Assembly (NCBI GenBank): GCA_021776195.1
Contig: JAJFGK010000093.1
Span: 1-17,383, forward strand
Reading direction: 5' to 3'
Length of the DNA stretch: 17,383 nucleotides
Origin: Kiloniellaceae bacterium
GTDB taxonomy: Bacteria > Pseudomonadota > Alphaproteobacteria > Kiloniellales > Kiloniellaceae
The position numbers and the translations under genes are program-made. Below, piece after piece: positions 14,773 to 17,383 of this stretch; within the stretch, counting starts at the first letter, position 1; every line of letters starts with the position of its first letter. Below the pieces are notes generated by a model. It saw only the letters and a list, made by a program, of their open reading frames with translations, had not been told where the DNA came from and did not search any database.

Positions 14773-16037
14773 AACTTACCGTGCGCGCCGCTGGCGAACC
14801 GACGGCCGAAGAGCCCGGTCGGTCGCAGCAATAGCGTCAGTGTGAGGATGATCATGCCGTAGGCGGGTATATAGGAGGCCGCCTTCTGCGCGTCGGGCAG
14901 ACAGCCGGTGCCCGCCGCCTCGAAGAGACCGACGATGACCCCGCCGACGAATGCGCCGGGTATCGACCCCAAGCCGCCGAGGACCAGGATCACGAAGGAC
15001 CGCATGGCCGGGATCGCGCCGACCTGCGGCAGCCAGGAAAAGGCCTGCACCAACATGGCCCCGGCAAGTGCGGCGATCGTGCCGCCCAGCGCAAAGGCCA
15101 GCATGTTCATGCGGTCCGGGTTGATGCCGGCGATGGCCGCCGCCTCGCGGTCCTGGCTGACGGCGCGGAGCGCCTTGCCGGTCCAGGTGCGATGAAGAAA
15201 GAACAACAGCAGGCCGAACACCAGGATACACATCACCGCGGCGGTGAAGCGGGGGTTGGAGATCGAAACGGTTTCGAACAGCTCCATATTGCCGCGGCTG
15301 GTCTTGATCAGCCAGGGGTCCTCGCTCGAGGGCAGGCGGATCCGGGGGAAGTCGAAATAGCGGCTCGCTTTCAAGGGATTGGCACCGGCGGTGGCTTGGA
15401 CGAAGTACTGCAGCGTGAAGGCCAAGCCGAAGGTCACCAGGATGCCGTACTCGACCGGTCTGTCGATCTTGCCCTCATACATCGGCGTCAGGAACAACCG
15501 CTCGAAGACCGCGCCCAGCACGAAGGCGGCGAGGCAGGCGAGCGCGATCGCGATGATCGGGTTGATGCCGGGCAGCCAGATGGCGGTCAGGAAATAGGTG
15601 AGCATCCCGCCGATCATGTAGAACTCGCCATGGGCGAAGCTGACCACGCCCAGAATGGAGAAGATCAGCGTCAGTCCCAGCGCCATGAAGCCGTAGATGA
15701 TGCCAATGATCAGCCCGTTGACGATCTGCGAGGCGACGAATGAGCCGTTCGAGACGCAGAAGTTCTCGGGATCGGCGAAACCGAAGGCAATCATGAGAAC
15801 GGCGACCGACGATAGCGCCGGGGCGACCATCAGGCGGGTCGTGATGACCGGTGTATTCATGCAAAGCGGCACCAGGCCGAAAGGCCCCGTCGACGCTCCC
15901 AGCATGGCACCGACGAAAGAAGCGTTCGAAGTGTCCAGGTCCCGGCGCAGGTAGGAACGGCGGGTCGCGATGCTCCCGCTCACCGCCCAGAAAATCATCC
16001 AGGCGAAGACGCCCCAGAAGATATACGGAAACTCCAC
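14769..16037 (-). CDS. livH: LivH-type ABC permease with an N-terminal membrane extension
   Basis: A membrane subunit of the importer with 422 residues, about 100-130 more than usual LivH. The normal LivH start corresponds to about residue 104 (QIVNGLIIGIIYGFMALGLT), followed by the signature SFAHGEFYMIGG (133-144) and the coupling loop AVSQDREAAAIAGINPDRMN. The first ~95 residues form an extra module. It has a helix (about 4-22), a basic loop (RRSYLRRD), a segment GAMLGASTGPFGLVPL and a second helix (about 70-87). The start is GTG 16037 with a G-run 6 nt upstream. Starting later would cut the continuous open frame but keep a normal LivH, so an internal start near residue 69 (Met70) cannot be excluded. 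Confidence 0.9.
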   Translation of the reverse strand: MEFPYIFWGVFAWMIFWAVSGSIATRRSYLRRDLDTSNASFVGAMLGASTGPFGLVPLCMNTPVITTRLMVAPALSSVAVLMIAFGFADPENFCVSNGSFVASQIVNGLIIGIIYGFMALGLTLIFSILGVVSFAHGEFYMIGGMLTYFLTAIWLPGINPIIAIALACLAAFVLGAVFERLFLTPMYEGKIDRPVEYGILVTFGLAFTLQYFVQATAGANPLKASRYFDFPRIRLPSSEDPWLIKTSRGNMELFETVSISNPRFTAAVMCILVFGLLLFFLHRTWTGKALRAVSQDREAAAIAGINPDRMNMLAFALGGTIAALAGAMLVQAFSWLPQVGAIPAMRSFVILVLGGLGSIPGAFVGGVIVGLFEAAGTGCLPDAQKAASYIPAYGMIILTLTLLLRPTGLFGRRFASGAHGKF

Positions 16038-16086
16038 GCTCTACCCCCGCCCAGGTCATGAAGTGAATGCGATCGGCAAGATTTCA

Positions 16087-16127
16087 CCGGCGGTCTCCAC
16101 GATCAGCAGAGACCGCCGGCGTTTTTT
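16087..16127 (+). terminator. Strong hairpin between livK and livH, terminator-like on the plus strand
   Basis: CCGGCGGTCTC (16087-16097) and GAGACCGCCGG (16109-16119) form a perfect 11-bp stem with an 11-nt loop. Six Ts follow on the plus strand (16122-16127), then GGTTTTGG. Read on the minus strand, the genes' strand, the A-tract comes before the stem and no T-tract follows it. On the livK mRNA it is therefore a stable intergenic stem-loop, while for antisense transcription it is an intrinsic terminator. A small GCCGC/GCGGC hairpin lies nearer the livK stop. Confidence 0.75.
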
Positions 16128-16165
16128 GGTTTTGGTTATGCCGCCAGGCGGCGGCCGATAGGCCT

Positions 16166-17383
16166 TTACTGGCTGACGTAAATCGGATCGCCCGTCTTGT
16201 AGGTGTCCGGCCAGATGATCGGCGCCTCGACGGACTCCTGGCCCTCTTTTTGATACTGGATCATGGTCATGGCCGGATCGGGCCATTGGTGCCACCACTC
16301 GTCGCCCTTGCCGTCGACGCTCGGGTCCTTCTGGGTCCCGTAGGGGAAGTAGATGCGGCCCAGAGTGCCTTCGTGGCTGATGCCTTCCAGCGCCGCGACG
16401 ATCGCTTCGCCATCGGTGGAGCCGGCCTCGGTCATGGCCTGGGCCAAAATCGAGATCGAGTCATAGGCTTCCATCGAGTAGCTCTCGATGACGCCCCGAC
16501 CGGTCATTTCCTTGTAAGCTTCGTTCAGCTTCAGCGCCTTTTCGTTCCACAGGTTCGCCGGCGTGCCGATCCGCTGCACGAAGGCATAGTTGCCGTCAGG
16601 CACGTTTTCCCAATAGGCCTTGCTCTCGAGAGATACCTGACCGGCCTGGAACGGGATGTCCAGGGGGCCCATGCCCGCATCGGCGGCCTGCTGGGTGAAG
16701 TTGTAGCCCGCCTCGCCGGTGGCCAGCACGATGATGTAGTCCGGCTTTTCAGCCTTCATGCGCTCGACGATGCCGGCGTAGTCCTGGGTGCCGATATCCA
16801 CGCCGAAGGTCACTGCCTCGACGCCGTTGTCCATGAGACCCTTGGTGGTCTCTTCGGCGGCCGGAATGCCGTAGTCGGTATTCTCGGTCAGAATTGCCAC
16901 CTTCTTGATGTTGGGAACCAGGAGCGCGGCTTTCCACAGGGTGGCCGAGGCCCAGGAGCTGAGCGGCGCGATGCGGAAGATGTACTTCTGCTTGTCGCCG
17001 GTGATGGTGTCGTTCCAGGTTTCGGCGAAGACCACGGGGATCTTGCGGTTGTTGGCGACGTCCTTCGAGGCGACGCCGACCGAGCTGTGATAACCACCGC
17101 CGACCGCGACCACGCCGTCCTGGGTGATCAACTTCTCCATGATGGCGGAGGCTTTTTCGGGCAGGCCTTCCGTATCGGCGATGATGACCTTGACGTCACA
17201 GCCGAGAATGCCGCCTGCGGCATTGATGTCATCCTGGGCGATCAGCATGGCGGCGCGCATGCCTTCGCCGCCGCCGACGGCACCTGGTGCCGACAGGGGC
17301 GCGAGGCCGCCGATCTTGACCGGGCAGGATGCCTGGGCCATGGCCGGACCGCCGGCAAGCGACAGGCTCACCGCCGCGATCAG
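16166..17383 (-). CDS. livK: LivK-type periplasmic substrate-binding protein (start beyond the right edge)
   Basis: The extracytoplasmic binding protein of the importer. The visible start of the chain, LIAAVSLSLAGGPAMAQASC, is the end of a signal peptide (cleavage probably after AMA or MAQA). The frame stays open to the window edge, so the true Met is outside. The mature part has the type I periplasmic-binding fold: VKIGGLAPLSAPGAVGGGEG, MRAAMLIAQDDINAAGGILG, VVAVGGGYHSSVG, KKVAILTENTDYG and DYIIVLATGEAG. C near the mature N-terminus and C in GGILGCDV fit the disulfide often seen in this family. Ligands in the family include branched-chain amino acids, amides and urea; I cannot pick one. It is first in the operon and separated from livH by a stem-loop. 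Confidence 0.92.
   Translation of the reverse strand: MIAAVSLSLAGGPAMAQASCPVKIGGLAPLSAPGAVGGGEGMRAAMLIAQDDINAAGGILGCDVKVIIADTEGLPEKASAIMEKLITQDGVVAVGGGYHSSVGVASKDVANNRKIPVVFAETWNDTITGDKQKYIFRIAPLSSWASATLWKAALLVPNIKKVAILTENTDYGIPAAEETTKGLMDNGVEAVTFGVDIGTQDYAGIVERMKAEKPDYIIVLATGEAGYNFTQQAADAGMGPLDIPFQAGQVSLESKAYWENVPDGNYAFVQRIGTPANLWNEKALKLNEAYKEMTGRGVIESYSMEAYDSISILAQAMTEAGSTDGEAIVAALEGISHEGTLGRIYFPYGTQKDPSVDGKGDEWWHQWPDPAMTMIQYQKEGQESVEAPIIWPDTYKTGDPIYVSQ

Overview
The window looks like chromosomal DNA from a GC-rich alphaproteobacterium, probably a Rhodospirillales/Kiloniellales-type free-living heterotroph. This is inferred from GC-rich third codon positions, the protein families and the gene styles; no rRNA or tRNA gene is present to confirm it. 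Genes are tightly packed, with several four-base ATGA-type overlaps.

Left edge (1-533): the C-terminal part of a large serine recombinase lies on the minus strand and runs off the window. It has lost its catalytic half, and the DNA beside it is visibly richer in A+T, so this is probably the eroded edge of an old mobile element. Next (534-3082) come a methyl-accepting chemotaxis protein with an internally duplicated sensor region, a stem-loop terminator, and a small uncharacterised helical ORF.

Transport and regulation block (3085-8562): an SLC13-type anion permease with two RCK/TrkA_C domains and an MFS permease lie on the minus strand. The MFS gene is divergent from a LysR regulator, and a 17-bp palindrome with ATC-N9-GAT spacing sits between them. 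Behind lysR is a short left-handed beta-helix (hexapeptide) remnant, then a LuxR-type regulator on the opposite strand.

Middle block (8732-11987): a small one-TM protein is directly followed by greB. On the other strand are a secreted protein made of three ~88-residue repeats, each with a C-x9-C pair, and an orphan TolA/TonB-like energy-transducing protein with the S-x3-H transmembrane motif and a Pro-rich stalk.

Right block (12063-17383): a complete livKHMGF-type branched-chain amino acid/amide ABC importer on the minus strand, with only the first residues of the binding protein's signal peptide missing. Both permeases carry unusual extra segments: a ~95-residue membrane extension on LivH and a ~50-residue periplasmic loop with two cysteines in LivM. 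A strong hairpin separates livK from livHMGF. Its T-tract lies on the strand opposite to the genes.

The least explained part is the pair formed by the orphan TolA-like protein and the exported triple-repeat protein (9439-11987). They are co-oriented and both act at the envelope, but I recognise no described system with this composition.
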